From Macquaria australasica (lineage: Eukaryota > Chordata > Actinopteri > Centrarchiformes > Percichthyidae): a DNA stretch of 64,000 nt. Every line of letters begins with the position of its first letter. The stretch's first letter is position 1. Under the pieces are notes generated by a model that was given only the letters and a program-made list of their open reading frames with translations, did no database searches and was not told the origin of the DNA. Shown piece by piece: positions 49,048 through 61,200 of the stretch. A program made the position numbers and the translations under genes. The stretch is from NCBI GenBank assembly GCA_005408345.1, contig SEMN01000624.1, positions 1-64,000 of the forward strand, in the 5' to 3' direction.

Positions 49048-50960
49048 TGTGGTTGTAAGAGAGATTTAATTTCATTTTAGACCTTTCAAGTTTTTCTAGC
49101 TGTTATCCATCAGTTGTGACAGGCAGGGAGAAAAAGAAAGTGAAAGTTGGACAAAGAGGATTACATCTAGAAGATTAAATGGTACAGACTGAAGTGACAC
49201 AAGCAACATAATACAAACAGTCTTGTATGTGCCCGTGGGGTCACGACACTGGTGACGTCTCTGGTTATCAGTTTGTGTTACCAGCCTTCACACCCCATGA
49301 TGTCATTGGGGCTGTCTCCGTGGAGATGGGTAGTGGAGCGACTGATTGGACAGTTAACCTCAGGGGCATCTGCGCCGACTGGGCCTACTGTTCCTCTTAG
49401 TAGGACTGAGGGGAAATGTGCGCTGGAGAGAAACGCTTTCATTTAGCCTGCCCGGCCGACAGTGTGTGTTGGTATAATTCCCATGCAAACACATTTTTCT
49501 TTGCTCGTACGTGCCTCATTGACTGTGACCGTCCTCTCCCTCTGCTTTCCGTTTCTCACCAGCACGCTCCCTGCGTTTTTCTTTTTTCTTCCTGTATTTT
49601 TATTCTGTCACATCTTTCAGTAGATGCTCCTTCATACTCCTTTGTTTCTTTATCTTCCTTTATCTTTTTCTTTCATGCAAATTGCAACTACTTTGCATTT
49701 TGCATTCAGTCTTTGTCTCATACCTCTCCCCCTTCCCTCTTTCTCTTCTGTCGGTCTCTGCTTCGAACATCGTCTCTACTCTTGTTCTTTTTTGGCCATA
49801 ATATGACTCAGCTGTATTTATAAGTGTCTATCTGCTGTTGTGAATGTGTGTGTACATTTGTGTCTTTCTCCGTGTATGTGTGTGCGCACTGTCACACTAA
49901 GTGATATTTTCACACTGGTTGCTGTGATCTCTATTGAAATTCACCATCCCGTGTTTACAGTCACTGGTTCCAGTATTGAGTCCCTGTCTAGTGGTGACTC
50001 AGGCTTCATGAGAACGGGATGACTGAACCAGAACCCATTCACATTTCATTATACAGCATCTCATGCTCATATTGACTGGTAAAGGACGACACACTGCCAG
50101 CCTTTTCCCTGTCATTCATGTCTAGTTTTTCATTAAGATTTTGTAGTTGGATCAAACAATTGGCCATTTACGGATTTATATGTACTGAAAATTGTGAGCT
50201 TTTCATTTTAGCAAACACTTCATGGAAATGTATCTCCCTCATTGATTCCCGTACACGTTTCTTGGACTGGTATTTCACCCACACACCTCTGCGATTACTG
50301 GCTGACTTATGAATCAAATGCGTGATTTCAAAAACATGACGGCAACCATTGGGAAAGTTTTGATAAAGACACATTCGTATGTATCTACATATTCATTGTT
50401 GCAGACAGTGCTGCAGCCACAAAAGAGATGGCAGTTTATTATACAGACGATTTTTTTCCCTCCTTCCAATCAGACATCTAAAACACAATAAACTCAGCCC
50501 TTGTTGGCATAACTTATGCAACTGTGTGCCTAGGAAAATTAAGAAATAATACAAACTTGGGGAATAGCTAAGTAAGAATTTTTAGTACCCAAGATCCTGA
50601 ATGAACCACCACGCTCAAGAAATTACATGTATATACAATAAAGTTATTTATTATCACATCTAAAGGAGATGCCACTTCATTCTGTTGAGATAGATTTATT
50701 TAGGAAAGGTACTGACCCACTGGTTAGCTAGATGTTAGCTGTCTGGGTAGGTAGGTTTGTTAACAACAAAAGTGTATTCTGGTTTAGCATCCAAGCCTAT
50801 AGACTTAGCGTTTTGGCTCTAGATATATCTTGCTAAATTATGCTCAGTGGCCAGCTATCAAACTAAAACATTACACTTTCCAAAAGACTGGATAAATGCA
50901 TGCTTTGAAGATCTAATTGGAGTAACTGCTCAACCACAAACCGCCAAACAGAAGAAGTCT
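49048..50960. other. Intergenic
   Basis: Includes pyrimidine-rich DNA at 49500-49800. No gene or named repeat recognised. Confidence 0.4.
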
Positions 50961-50961
50961 C

Positions 50962-53900
50962 TAATTAAAATTCAATTCAATTCAATTCAGTTTTATTTAT
51001 ATAGCGCCATATCATAACAAAGTTATCTCAGGGCACTTTTACGAATAGAGCAGGTCTAGACCGACTCTTTATATTTACAGAGACCCAACAGTTCCCACCA
51101 TGAGCAAGCACTATGCGACAGTGGCAAGGAAAAACTCCCTTTTAACAGGTAGAAACCTCGAGCAGAACCAGGCTCAAGGTGGGCGGTCATCTGCCTCGAC
51201 CGGTTGGGTTGAAGGGGAAGGGGGGGAGCGGGAGAGAGAGAGCAGGAGGAAAGAGAACATACAGCAGCTCAATACAGCATAGATATGGTAATGGCATTGA
51301 TGTTAACACCAACAGAAACAACACTAAGAGCAACATTATAATAGCAATACTAATAACAGCAACAACAGCAATAGCATCAGCGGGTGCAGAGCAGGAGCAC
51401 GGGGGCAGCAGGCGGCAGCAACCACAGACCCAGACCTCCACAGCTCCAGAGGCAGAAACACCTGCAGAAAGCAACAGAAGGGGAGGGAGAGAGAGAGAGG
51501 AGAGAAAGCACACAACTACGGGAAGAAGTTGAATTAATAACAAGCATTGATGGGATATGAGGGCGTACAGATGGAGAGGAAGAGGAGGAGAAAGGAGCTC
51601 AGTGCATCATAGGAAGTCCCCCGGCAGTCTAGGCCTATAGCAGCATAACTAAGGGGTGGCTCAGGGGTCACCTGAGTCAGCCCTACTATAAGCTTTATCA
51701 AAGAGGAAAGTCTTAAGCCTACTCTTAAATGTGAGGAGGTTGTCCGCCTCCCGTACACAAACTGGGATCTGGTTCCACAGGAGAGGAGCTTGATAGCTGA
51801 AGGCTCTGGCTCCCATTCTACTTTTAGAGACTCTAGGAACCACAAGGAACCCTGCATTCTGGGAGCGCAGTGCTCTAGTGGGGCAATAGGGTACTATGAG
51901 CTCTTTAAGATATGATGGTGCCTGACCATTTAGGGCTTTGAAGGTGAGGAGAAGGATTTTAAATTCTATTCTGGATTTTACAGGGAGCCAGTGTAGAGAA
52001 GCTAATATTGGAGAAATATGTTCTCTTTTTCTGGTTCTTGTCAGTAAACGTGCCGCAGCATTCTGAATCAGCTGGAGAGTCTTAAGGGATTTATTGGGGC
52101 AGCCTGATAATAGAGAGTTGCAATAGTCCAGCCTAGACGTAACAAATGCATGGACTAGTTTTTCTGCATCTTTTTGAGATAGGATGTGCCTGATTTTTGC
52201 AATGTTACGTAAATGAAAAAAGGCAGTTCTTGAAGTTTGTTTTATTTGGGAGTTAAAGGACATATCCTGATCAAAGATAACTCCAAGATTCCTTACGGTT
52301 TCGCTGGAGGCCAGGGCAATGCCATCTAGAGAAACTATATCTTTAGATAATGTGTTTCGAAGGTGTTCGGGGCCAAGTACAATAACTTCGGTTTTGTCTG
52401 AGTTTAACATCAGAAAATTGCAGGTCATCCAGGCCTTTATGTCCTTAAGGCATGCCTGAAGTTTAGCTAATTGATTGGTTTCATCTGGCTTGATCGATAA
52501 ATACAATTGGGTATCATCTGCATAACAATGAAAATTTATGGAGTGCTTCCTAATAATATTGCCTAAAGGAAGCATATACAAGGTAAATAGAATTGGTCCA
52601 AGCACAGAACCTTGTGGAACTCCGTGACTAACTTTGGCGTGCATAGAGGATTCATCATTAACGTGTACAAACTGATATCGATCTGATAAATAGGATTTAA
52701 ACCAGCTTAGTGCAGTACCTTTAATGCCAATAAAATGTTCTAGTCTCTGTAATAGAATGTGATGGTCAATGGTATCGAATGCAGCACTAAGATCTAGTAA
52801 GACAAGTACAGAGACAAGTCCTTTGTCTGATGCAATTAGAAGGTCATTTGTAACTTTCACCAGTGCTGTCTCTGTGCTATGATGCACTCTAAATCCTGAC
52901 TGAAAATCCTCAAACAGCTTGTTGTTGTGTAGAAAGTCACACAACTGATTGGCGACTGCTTTCTCAAGGACCTTAGAGAGAAAAGGAGGGTTAGATATAG
53001 GTCTATAATTTGACAAAATCCCTGGATCAAGAGTGGGCTTTTTAAGAAGAGGCTTAATTACAGCTACTTTAAAGGACTGTGGCACATAGCCTTTAAATAA
53101 GGACAGATTGATCATATCTAGTACATAAGTGCTAACTAAGGGTAAAATTTCTTTAAGCAGCCTAGTTGGGACGGGGTCTAAAAGACACGTTGATGGCTTA
53201 GATGAGGAAATCATGGAAGTTAGTTGATTACGGTTGATGGGAGAAAAGCAGTCTAAATGTACAGGTTTTACAGTTGTTTCTAAGGTTCCTGTGTTTGAAG
53301 ATAAGTCAGTACCAACTGAGGGCAGGAGGTGCTGAATTTTTTCTCTAATAGTTAGAATTTTATCTTTAAAGAAGCTCATGAAGTCATTACTACTGAGGTC
53401 TATAGGAATACATGGCTCAACAGAGCTGTGACTCTCTGTCAGCCTGGCTACAGTGCTGAACAGAAACCTGGGGTTGTTCTTATTTTCCTCTATTAATGAT
53501 GAGTAGTAAGCTGCTCTGGCATTACGGAGGGCCTTCCTATAAATTTTAAGACTATCTTGCCAGGCTAAACGTGATTCTTCCAGATTGGTGGAACGCCAAT
53601 TCCTTTCAAGTTTTAGCGATGTTTGTTTTAATTTGCGGGTTTGCGGGTTATACCATGGAGCTAACCTCCTCTGTTTTATTATCTTCTTTTTTAGAGGGGC
53701 GATAGAGTCGAGTGTTATTCGTAGTGAGCCTGCAGCACTATCAACAAGATGATCAATTTGGGAGGGACTAAAGTTAGTATCGGAGTCGTCTGTTATATTG
53801 AGACATGGAACTGAATTAGATGCCGATGGAATCACTTCCTTAAATTTAGCTACAGCACTATCAGATAGACATCTAGTGTAGGAATGTTTGCCTAATGGCG

Positions 53901-54640
53901 TGTAGTCCAGTAATAGGAATTCAAAAGTTAATAAAAAATGGTCTGATAAAAAAGAATTCTGTGGAAAGACTATTAGATGTTCAATTTCAATGCCATAAAC
54001 AAGAACAAGGTCGAGGGTGTGGTCAAAACAGTGAGTGGGTTCATGTACACTCTGACAGAAGCCAATCGAATGTAATAATGAGATAAACGCAGCACTAAGG
54101 CTATCATTTTCTACATCCACATGAATATTAAAAATTACCTACAATAATTATTTTATCTGTTTTAAGGACTAAACCTGATAAGAACTCTGAGAAATCAGAT
54201 AAAAATTCAGAATACGGTCCAGGAGCTCGGTACACTGTAACAAATAGAATGGGCTGTAGTGTTTTCCAGGTTGGGTGTGAAAGGCTAAGAACAAGGCTTT
54301 CGAATGAGTTATAATTTAGTTTAGATTTCGGTTTGATTAATAGGCTTGAGTCGAAGATGGCTGCAACTCCACCTCCTCGGCCTGAGCCTCGAGGAATGTG
54401 AGTATTAATGTGACTGGGGGGAGTGGATTCATTTAGGCTAACATATATTTACCTTGACACAGCCAGGTTTCAGTGAGACAAAATAAATCAATATTATGAT
54501 CTGATATTAGATCGTTTACTAGAACAGCTTTAGATGACAGAGATCTGATGTTTAAGAGTCCACATTTAATTCTCCTAAAATGTGTGCTCTGTTTCAATTT
54601 TGGTCTAAGTCACAGTCATGGTAGTCCAACCTATCAGTCA
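50962..54640 (-). mobile_element. L2-like non-LTR retrotransposon, 5'-truncated
   Basis: On the minus strand the element runs from about 54640 to 50962. It begins inside the endonuclease (minus frames read CGLLNIRSLSSKAVLV, DLFCLTETWL, then after changes VYRAPGPYSEFL and IIIVGNF). It continues through the reverse transcriptase and a long 3' UTR (51660-50990), including sequence common at the ends of teleost L2-like elements, and finishes at an aattc/gaatt tandem (aattcaattcaattcaattc at 50970-50990). About 3.7 kb. The missing 5' end is the usual result of incomplete reverse transcription. The 5' boundary is approximate. Confidence 0.85.
51661..54120 (-). CDS. LINE ORF2: endonuclease end, reverse transcriptase and C-terminal domain
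   Basis: An uninterrupted frame of 819 codons. The N-terminal part (from MDVENDSLSAAF) is the end of the apurinic-type endonuclease and a linker; the Met is internal to the original protein, not its true start. RT motifs follow in order: NYRPIS, FQSGFRVHHSTETAL, LDLSAAFDTIDH, GVPQGSVLGP and the catalytic YADD at about residues 533-536 (52513-52524). The C-terminal part has the LDYCNSLL and LHWLPV blocks typical of L2/CR1-type elements. RT catalytic residues are intact, but upstream of 54120 a 1-nt insertion in the run after GNF separates the frame from the rest of the endonuclease, so the full protein cannot be made. Confidence 0.9.
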   Translation of the reverse strand: MDVENDSLSAAFISLLHSIGFCQSVHEPTHCFDHTLDLVLVYGIEIEHLIVFPQNSFLSDHFLLTFEFLLLDYTPLGKHSYTRCLSDSAVAKFKEVIPSASNSVPCLNITDDSDTNFSPSQIDHLVDSAAGSLRITLDSIAPLKKKIIKQRRLAPWYNPQTRKLKQTSLKLERNWRSTNLEESRLAWQDSLKIYRKALRNARAAYYSSLIEENKNNPRFLFSTVARLTESHSSVEPCIPIDLSSNDFMSFFKDKILTIREKIQHLLPSVGTDLSSNTGTLETTVKPVHLDCFSPINRNQLTSMISSSKPSTCLLDPVPTRLLKEILPLVSTYVLDMINLSLFKGYVPQSFKVAVIKPLLKKPTLDPGILSNYRPISNPPFLSKVLEKAVANQLCDFLHNNKLFEDFQSGFRVHHSTETALVKVTNDLLIASDKGLVSVLVLLDLSAAFDTIDHHILLQRLEHFIGIKGTALSWFKSYLSDRYQFVHVNDESSMHAKVSHGVPQGSVLGPILFTLYMLPLGNIIRKHSINFHCYADDTQLYLSIKPDETNQLAKLQACLKDIKAWMTCNFLMLNSDKTEVIVLGPEHLRNTLSKDIVSLDGIALASSETVRNLGVIFDQDMSFNSQIKQTSRTAFFHLRNIAKIRHILSQKDAEKLVHAFVTSRLDYCNSLLSGCPNKSLKTLQLIQNAAARLLTRTRKREHISPILASLHWLPVKSRIEFKILLLTFKALNGQAPSYLKELIVPYCPTRALRSQNAGFLVVPRVSKSRMGARAFSYQAPLLWNQIPVCVREADNLLTFKSRLKTFLFDKAYSRADSGDP

Positions 54641-55500
54641 AGACCAATAAATCACAGAACACAAACTCGCTACCAATTTTAGGTAAGTACATTTTTTTAT
54701 TTAGACAATGTATGTGTATTTTAAAAAGGAGTTGATGCTTCTTGAATGGTTCTTCAGATTTTTTTTACTCGGCATCCACAATATTGCTTCAGCAAAGCGG
54801 TTATTGCCAATCTGTCTGAGCCAGATCAGAAAAGAGGTATTATTGTATTAGTGCACTATTGGAATGCACTGGAATGGATTGTGTTTGCTTAGAGCAATGA
54901 AAATAGCTGGAATGACAATCCTAAAAAATGCAACCCTCTATCAAACCCTGCTGGTGGTATTATAGGGATGATTCACCATGCAACATTGGGATCCAATTTA
55001 ACACTTTAGAGAGTATTAACAGCTCAACATGAATGTTTTCAACTCAACCCCACAGGAAATAATCTCCAGGTTTTCTAGAGGTCTCTAATGTAGTTTGCAT
55101 GTCTGTATAGTGTCCATGTAAGATCCATGTAAGTGAAGATGCTGAATTCAGATGTACAGGCTTGGACTGCAGTGACAGCTGGCTCTGCACAAGGCTCAAC
55201 ATTTATCTTCTTGTATATGGCAGCACATAGTCCTAGGATGACAGCTACACACCCAATTGTACCACCTGTTCCAGCATAGCAGGTGTACAAGAGCTACATT
55301 ATGCCTTTAGTTCTTAGACGGTGAAAAGAAAAATTCTTTGATGTGAGTAGAATGCAGCTGGGCAAAATTAGACATCATAATCCCACTGACTAGCCTTGAT
55401 GAAAATGATTGTCAAGCTTGTCATCCTACAGTGACCGCCCATTGCCTCAGGCTTGTGGGTAATTACGATAATTGAACCCATTTTGTGACAGGATTTCGTT
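54641..55500. other. Intergenic
   Basis: Contains an isolated minus-strand frame (55075-55290) with a hydrophobic N-terminus (GTGGTIGCVAVILGLCAAIY) and no recognised domain. Otherwise nothing identified. Confidence 0.4.
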
Positions 55501-55509
55501 GCTGCAAAA

Positions 55510-55840
55510 TACTGTTTTTTTTTTCACCTTTATTTATTCAGACGGGAGTTTCACTGAGAGCAATGCTCTCTTCAGTACCGCCCTGATCACATTCACACCT
55601 GGAAGCTGCCCAGTACAAGCACAGTCCGATCTGCTGGCCACTGATCAGCTCCACTGGAGCAGTTGGGGTTAAAGGCCCTGCTCAAGGGCATCTCAGTGAT
55701 GGTAATGAGAGAGGGGCAAACGCTACTTTTTCACTTTCTCCACCCATATTTATGCTGCCAGTCCGGAGGACGACAACCGATGACCTTCCAGTCACCAGCT
55801 TGCGTCTCTAACCTTTAGGCCACCAGTGTGGCAATATACT
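55510..55840. repeat. Retroelement-like repeat with tRNA-like tail wording
   Basis: ttcacctttatttattcaga, ggggttaaaggccctgctca, agggcatctcagtgatggta and tctctaacctttaggccacc form a block I recognise as a dispersed teleost repeat. The last segment resembles the A-box/anticodon-loop side of a tRNA-derived SINE but does not fold as a full tRNA by eye. Confidence 0.45.
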
Positions 55841-56299
55841 TGCCATTGATAAATACCTTTATACCTATATTGCCTTGAAATGGTGACAGGAAAAAAAAAA
55901 AGCCACAAATGGAGCGACGCCTGCGAGCTAGTTCAGGTCAACTCGAGCTGCATTGCTACACATGTGACATACCTCACTCTCCTCAACCATCTACCGAACA
56001 CACCCTCACAATTTGGCAGTCTATTTAAACTGCAAAATTTCCCATCTCTCCCTCTGCCTGTCAAGGCCACTGCTGCCCTGCATCAGTATTGCTGCTTGTT
56101 CTTTCAGCCCCACCACCACCCCAGCATCCACCTGCAGGCTCCGGCTAGGGGGGGTTAAGATATTTGCTCATCACTCCCCAATATCTCATGTAAACACATT
56201 GGCTGGGAGTGATGAGGTCGGAGCCTAGACGCCAAACTCTAACTACGTTCTGCTGCATAATAATCATCTCAACGTGAGTTGTCTGACTGAACTAAGTTA

Positions 56300-56655
56300 G
56301 TTATGTTACTTATTGTGTTTTGTGTGTATTATGTAATTCACATACAATCATCTTTGTACACTGCATATTGTGAACTTTTGCACATCCCTCAGTTAATATT
56401 TTTCACATTCTGCACAAAATGTACAGCTCTTCTTTTTCATATTATTGTACAGTTTTTTCTAATTTTATCTTATTCTATTTTATTTTATATTTCTTCTCAT
56501 TTTTTATTGCTAATTTCTCTATCTTATATTTGAATTCTTGACTTGCTTTTTTAATATATCTATATATTTATGCTTATTTATGCACCAATACACCAAAGCA
56601 AATTCCTTCTATGTGAAAACCTACAATAAATCTGATTCTGATTCTGATACAAGGG
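56300..56655 (+). mobile_element. Retroelement 3' tail with tgattc repeats
   Basis: A T-rich tract leads into tgcaccaatacaccaaagc, aaattccttctatgtgaaaa and cctacaataaatctgattctgattctg. The short tandem tail marks the 3' end of a retroposed element. Related to 35625-35745. Confidence 0.6.
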
Positions 56656-57119
56656 CTTAGAAGACACCAAAAATACTGTTGCAGTGGTGAAACATTTGCC
56701 ATAAGAACTGATCATAAATATAGGACATTTTACTAAAAAGACTAGCCCTTAAATAATCACATAATAAGCAATAAACATGATCAATCACATAACAGTCTTT
56801 TCTCTACAGGGAGACCATTTAACCTGCAATTATCCTGTAACCTGTTTTGGAAAATAAAAATTAATCACACAAAATAAAGATTCCACCTCCATTATCCAGG
56901 GATGACCACGTAAAATGACCTTGAATTAAATAAAAGACCTTTGAATTAAATAACCCTGTAAATGATTAAATCAGCTGCAGAAGATACATGTAATTTCTTA
57001 ATGTCTTTGTGCACAAAATTCATAATTGATACAAACAAATAAATAAAATGTGCACGAGTTATCAAGACACACTGCATGGCGTCACTGCTGAGGTGTTTTT
57101 AGACACTGAGCTGTAAGTG

Positions 57120-57710
57120 CTGCATCTGCTGCCTTTTTATTATCCATGCTAGTGACGGGGCTCTAATGATGGCAATGTCGGTCAGTTGGTTGGTCGGTCC
57201 ACCACTTTGGTCCAGACTGAAATCTTGAACACTATTGGATGGATTGCCTTGACATTCATGGTCCCCAGATGACTTTTCCTCTAGTGCCACCATGAGGTTC
57301 ACATTTGTGGTGTTGAGTGAAATGTGCTTGGCGACTATCGGACTAATTGCCATGAAATTTGGTACCAAGATTCATGGTCCCCTCAGGAGGAATTGTACTT
57401 TTGTGATCCCCAAACCTTTCATTTAGCGTCATCATTAGGTCAACATTCTACTTTGTCCAATACTTTGCTTGACGACAAAATACCTGAAAAACTATTGACA
57501 ATCAGCCTCAGCTGTACTTTGTGTTTAGTGCTAATTAGGAAATGTTAACATGTTAAAGTAAGATGCTGAATGGTTATGGTTAAGATAACATCAGCATGTT
57601 AGCATTGTCCCTGTGAGCATGTTAGCATGCTGGCATTAGCATCTAAATTTAAGCTCCACTGTGACAAGGTACAGCCTCACAGAGCCGCTAGCGTGGCTGT
57701 AGTCTTTTAG
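57120..57710 (+). repeat. Dispersed repeat family L, copy 3
   Basis: Same order of blocks as at 37140-37670, including ccactttggtccagactga, cagcctcagctgtactttg, gcatgttagcatgctggc and cacagagccgctagcgtggc. It also has caatgtcggtcagttggttgg near its start. Confidence 0.75.
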
Positions 57711-58157
57711 TTTTGTTAATTTATATGTTTGTTCACTGCTGGCGAGGAGAACTCAGATACCAATAACATTAGCTCCTGCATTGTTGGTGTGGTTTCTGTG
57801 GTTGCTATAGTTTAAAGACGAGCTGTGGCAGCAAGTTGGAAAAAGTTTCTTCATCAACCAGATGGCAACAGCAAATAGCCGTATACGTTCACCGTTACCG
57901 TTGCCGTCTTCCTCGGCAGCATGGCTGTAGTTGTGTTTACATTGGGAAGAATGGAGGCAGTGGCTGCAATCGTTTGCTATCTGAAAGCACCTTTAGTATT
58001 GTGAAGCCACATTTAGCAGCTTGTTCACACGGTTTGCACGAGGCTTAAACATACCTTTTCATGCACACAAGTTAATACTTCATCACCAGAAAATACATTG
58101 TTTCCCTAATCCCACAGGAGGGTTTCTCTGAGGGTCTGCATATACCTGACATGCACT

Positions 58158-58206
<49 letters not shown>

Positions 58207-61200
58207 TCATAGGCACCGACCTGCAGCAGACTCGGAAAGCCAGCCACTGTGATAATGCTATGTAACCAACATTATATAACCAACACAAGATCTGTGTGAG
58301 CCAAAGTGATATTTTTTCCCTCTCATCATCTCATTTGGTTAAACATCTCTTTGATCAAAAGTCTTGCAGCCTGGGAGGATTGATTCTATTCAGCGTACTG
58401 ACCAATTTGTTCACCACAGGAAGGAGACACAAAATGAATGCCTTCTTGATTTTCATAGAAAATACTGGAATGTAAGTCTGTAATGAAGCACATCATTTAC
58501 ACTACTACTGCTCCTTATCTGCCGGGAATATTTTGGACTAACGAACACTGTGAATACAAGATCTTATTAGTACCTTTATGCTTGCACTGATATCTGGCTC
58601 TCTAAATGTGGGTGAACGTGTATGTTGGCATGTAAAGCTCTCCGGAAAGCATGAAACATGGCCGATACTAGCTGACATGAAAGAACAATTAAAACAATAG
58701 AAACAAATTCCTGAGGACCTCTCTCCATTTTTCTCCCGTAGATGGGTTAGATGGCCACGGCCACCTGTTTTGTTTCCCTTTGATAACCTCCACTTCTTCT
58801 TCAGTTTACTGGCGGATTACAGCCATGAGTAAAGCGTAGCCTATACCACCAACTTCTGACCAAACTACGCTTTGCAACAAGCCTAGTTTATTCACTTCAA
58901 ACCAGTTGATGGAAACGCGCCTAATTCGCATTTCTTTCTTGCAACATTTCAAAAGTTCGCTTAAAATTCTTGACAATTGAATGGAAACTCGGTTACTGTT
59001 ATCACTGTGAACAGATAAGAGCACGTACACCAACAAAGTTTGCCCAATACGTACACGTAACAATATTTTGTGGCATCTACAGTGTTAGAAAACTGCACTT
59101 CAGAAACCTTTGGTTGATGAACATTTTCTGTTTGGGGTGTCCAACTGTCATATTTCTTTAGCGCAGCATCACACAGATGTGGAACAAATCACATCATATT
59201 TCAAGTACAGTCATTTGTAAATGCCTACACGGTGTGAGAGTATAATTCTTGTTTCATGTAAACCTTTGATCTGCTTATTTACTCTTATTATCAAAAAAAG
59301 ATAAATAAAAGTGAAATAAGGGATTATTACAGCTAGCGGCCAAAAAGCCTTTCATTCAGTAGATGGCATATTGTAAGTACATAGCACTGGGGCACTTGGT
59401 CTGTGTACCTAAACCTTTCATTTTAATGATTTATTAAGTTACATATCAGTTACATCAGTGGTGAGAAAGCCCTTCTGGTCACATGGTCTGAACATGGCAG
59501 CCATCGTGATACATTGAACAGGAACCGGAAGGTGACAGTAAAAGAGCTGAGAAATAGAAAGGGGAGAAAATCTCAAGAGAGTAATGAACCAAGGGAGGAG
59601 GATGTGGAAGTGGGGAACCAGGACGCAATGCATGTCAGATTTAAATTATGAATGACAAGCAGCATCAAACATCAAACTCAGACTGAATCTGGGATGCAGC
59701 AAGCAGCAGGGGTGGAGGAAGAGAGGAGGAGAGGGAGGGGAGGGCACAGTGAAAAGCTGTCTTGAACTATTTTGGGTTCGGGGTGGACTTGGATTTCAAC
59801 TTATTGTTCCGTGCATTAGAAAACAGCCTTCATGATGAAGTAGCCGTGAGGAAATTAAAAGGCTTTTAAGTATTCATAGCAGAGGGAGAAGCAAGCGGAG
59901 CAGCCGCTGCGATTACGCGCCTGTCTCGACACACTTCACAGTTTCTGCATGGCGAGGCTCTCCAGCTCTGAGTTGTGGGAAGTGAAACATAAACATATTT
60001 GACCTTTTTGTTGCACAAGATGTCTCAAGAGGTTGGCGCACATCCTGTTCAGAGATGAGACCTGCTGGCAAGAATTTATGTCTTAAGGGTGTCTAAGCAG
60101 TTTGTCTTGTCTATCAATGACTCTGCACATGTAATATCATATTTCAGGTATTATGGTATTATTAATCACATTTAAGAAATATTTTACCTGGTGCAGCTGC
60201 AAAGCTTACACAGTGAGTTAGACTAGTGAGACTAACATTGGGTGAAATTAACTTAATTGAAGTCAGCAGAACATTTGGTGTTGTATCTGTGTCTGTCTGT
60301 CTCTCATTAGTTTGATCTTACCCCACATTTGAAGGCTGCTGGCAACATGTGCAGTAAATGTTGTTTGTTTTGCTCTACATATAACAGGAACAATGTCATT
60401 AACACATGGACAGATGGGTGAAAATACATGGAAGAAATGCCATGTGCAGTTCTACCCACTTAAATACAGGGCAAGCCCTGTTAATGAAGTATATAAACTT
60501 AGATGAGAAGTGTCAATCCTCCTCCTCCTTTTCTTGTTGCTGTTGTCGGCTGTCAAGTTTGAATGAATGGAGACTACCACGTACCATGTAGCCTAATCGA
60601 AAATTAACGTTGTAAAATTGACACGGTTCATTTCATTCGCGGTGCCACCGCTGCCTCACTCAAGTGACAAGCTAAAGGCTGGGGTGTGCTTGAAAATAAC
60701 TAGTTCGTACAACTTGTTGTCCAACAACGTCTGAATCTGTTCTAAACGGCCACTTTCGGACAGTCTTCTTCCTCAAAGGCATTTATGGTGTTGCACATGA
60801 AAAGTGACGGAAGCCAATGTGTGAAGAGTGAAAAAAGAGCTTGAGAGGGGTGTTCAACTCCTGTCTACTTTCACACCTCCGCACACCTGTCCAGTCGCTG
60901 CGTGAAGTGGGTGTGCTTGTCAGAGTTTAGGTTTTCAGAAAGTTACAATTGTCTGACGCAGCACGCCCCAATTCTGATCGAAAAGGTGTTGGGGAGAGTG
61001 TTTCAGAAGCTTTAGGACAATCTGACAAGCACTTTGTTTGAAGCATGCTGCTTGTTTCCTTTGTTTCGTGTTATGAAAGAGAGCAACAATACGTACATTT
61101 GCAGAGGGCAATTGGGCAAGCAGTAGATTTAAGTGACAGACATTTTACGACCTCCTGCGTGGATTGTTGTGCTTAGGTGCTGTGAATTCTGAATTCAAAC

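Noticed and set aside
51187..51543. Overlapping plus and minus frames of about 118 codons
   Set aside because: They fall in the LINE 3' UTR and its low-complexity purine tracts.
55790..55840. tRNA-like stretch (tctctaacctttaggccacc)
   Set aside because: No complete cloverleaf with acceptor stem; better explained as part of a SINE-like repeat.
32500..58210. Regularly spaced short repeats that might suggest a CRISPR-type array
   Set aside because: They are dinucleotide microsatellites and dispersed transposons in eukaryotic DNA, with no repeat-spacer structure.
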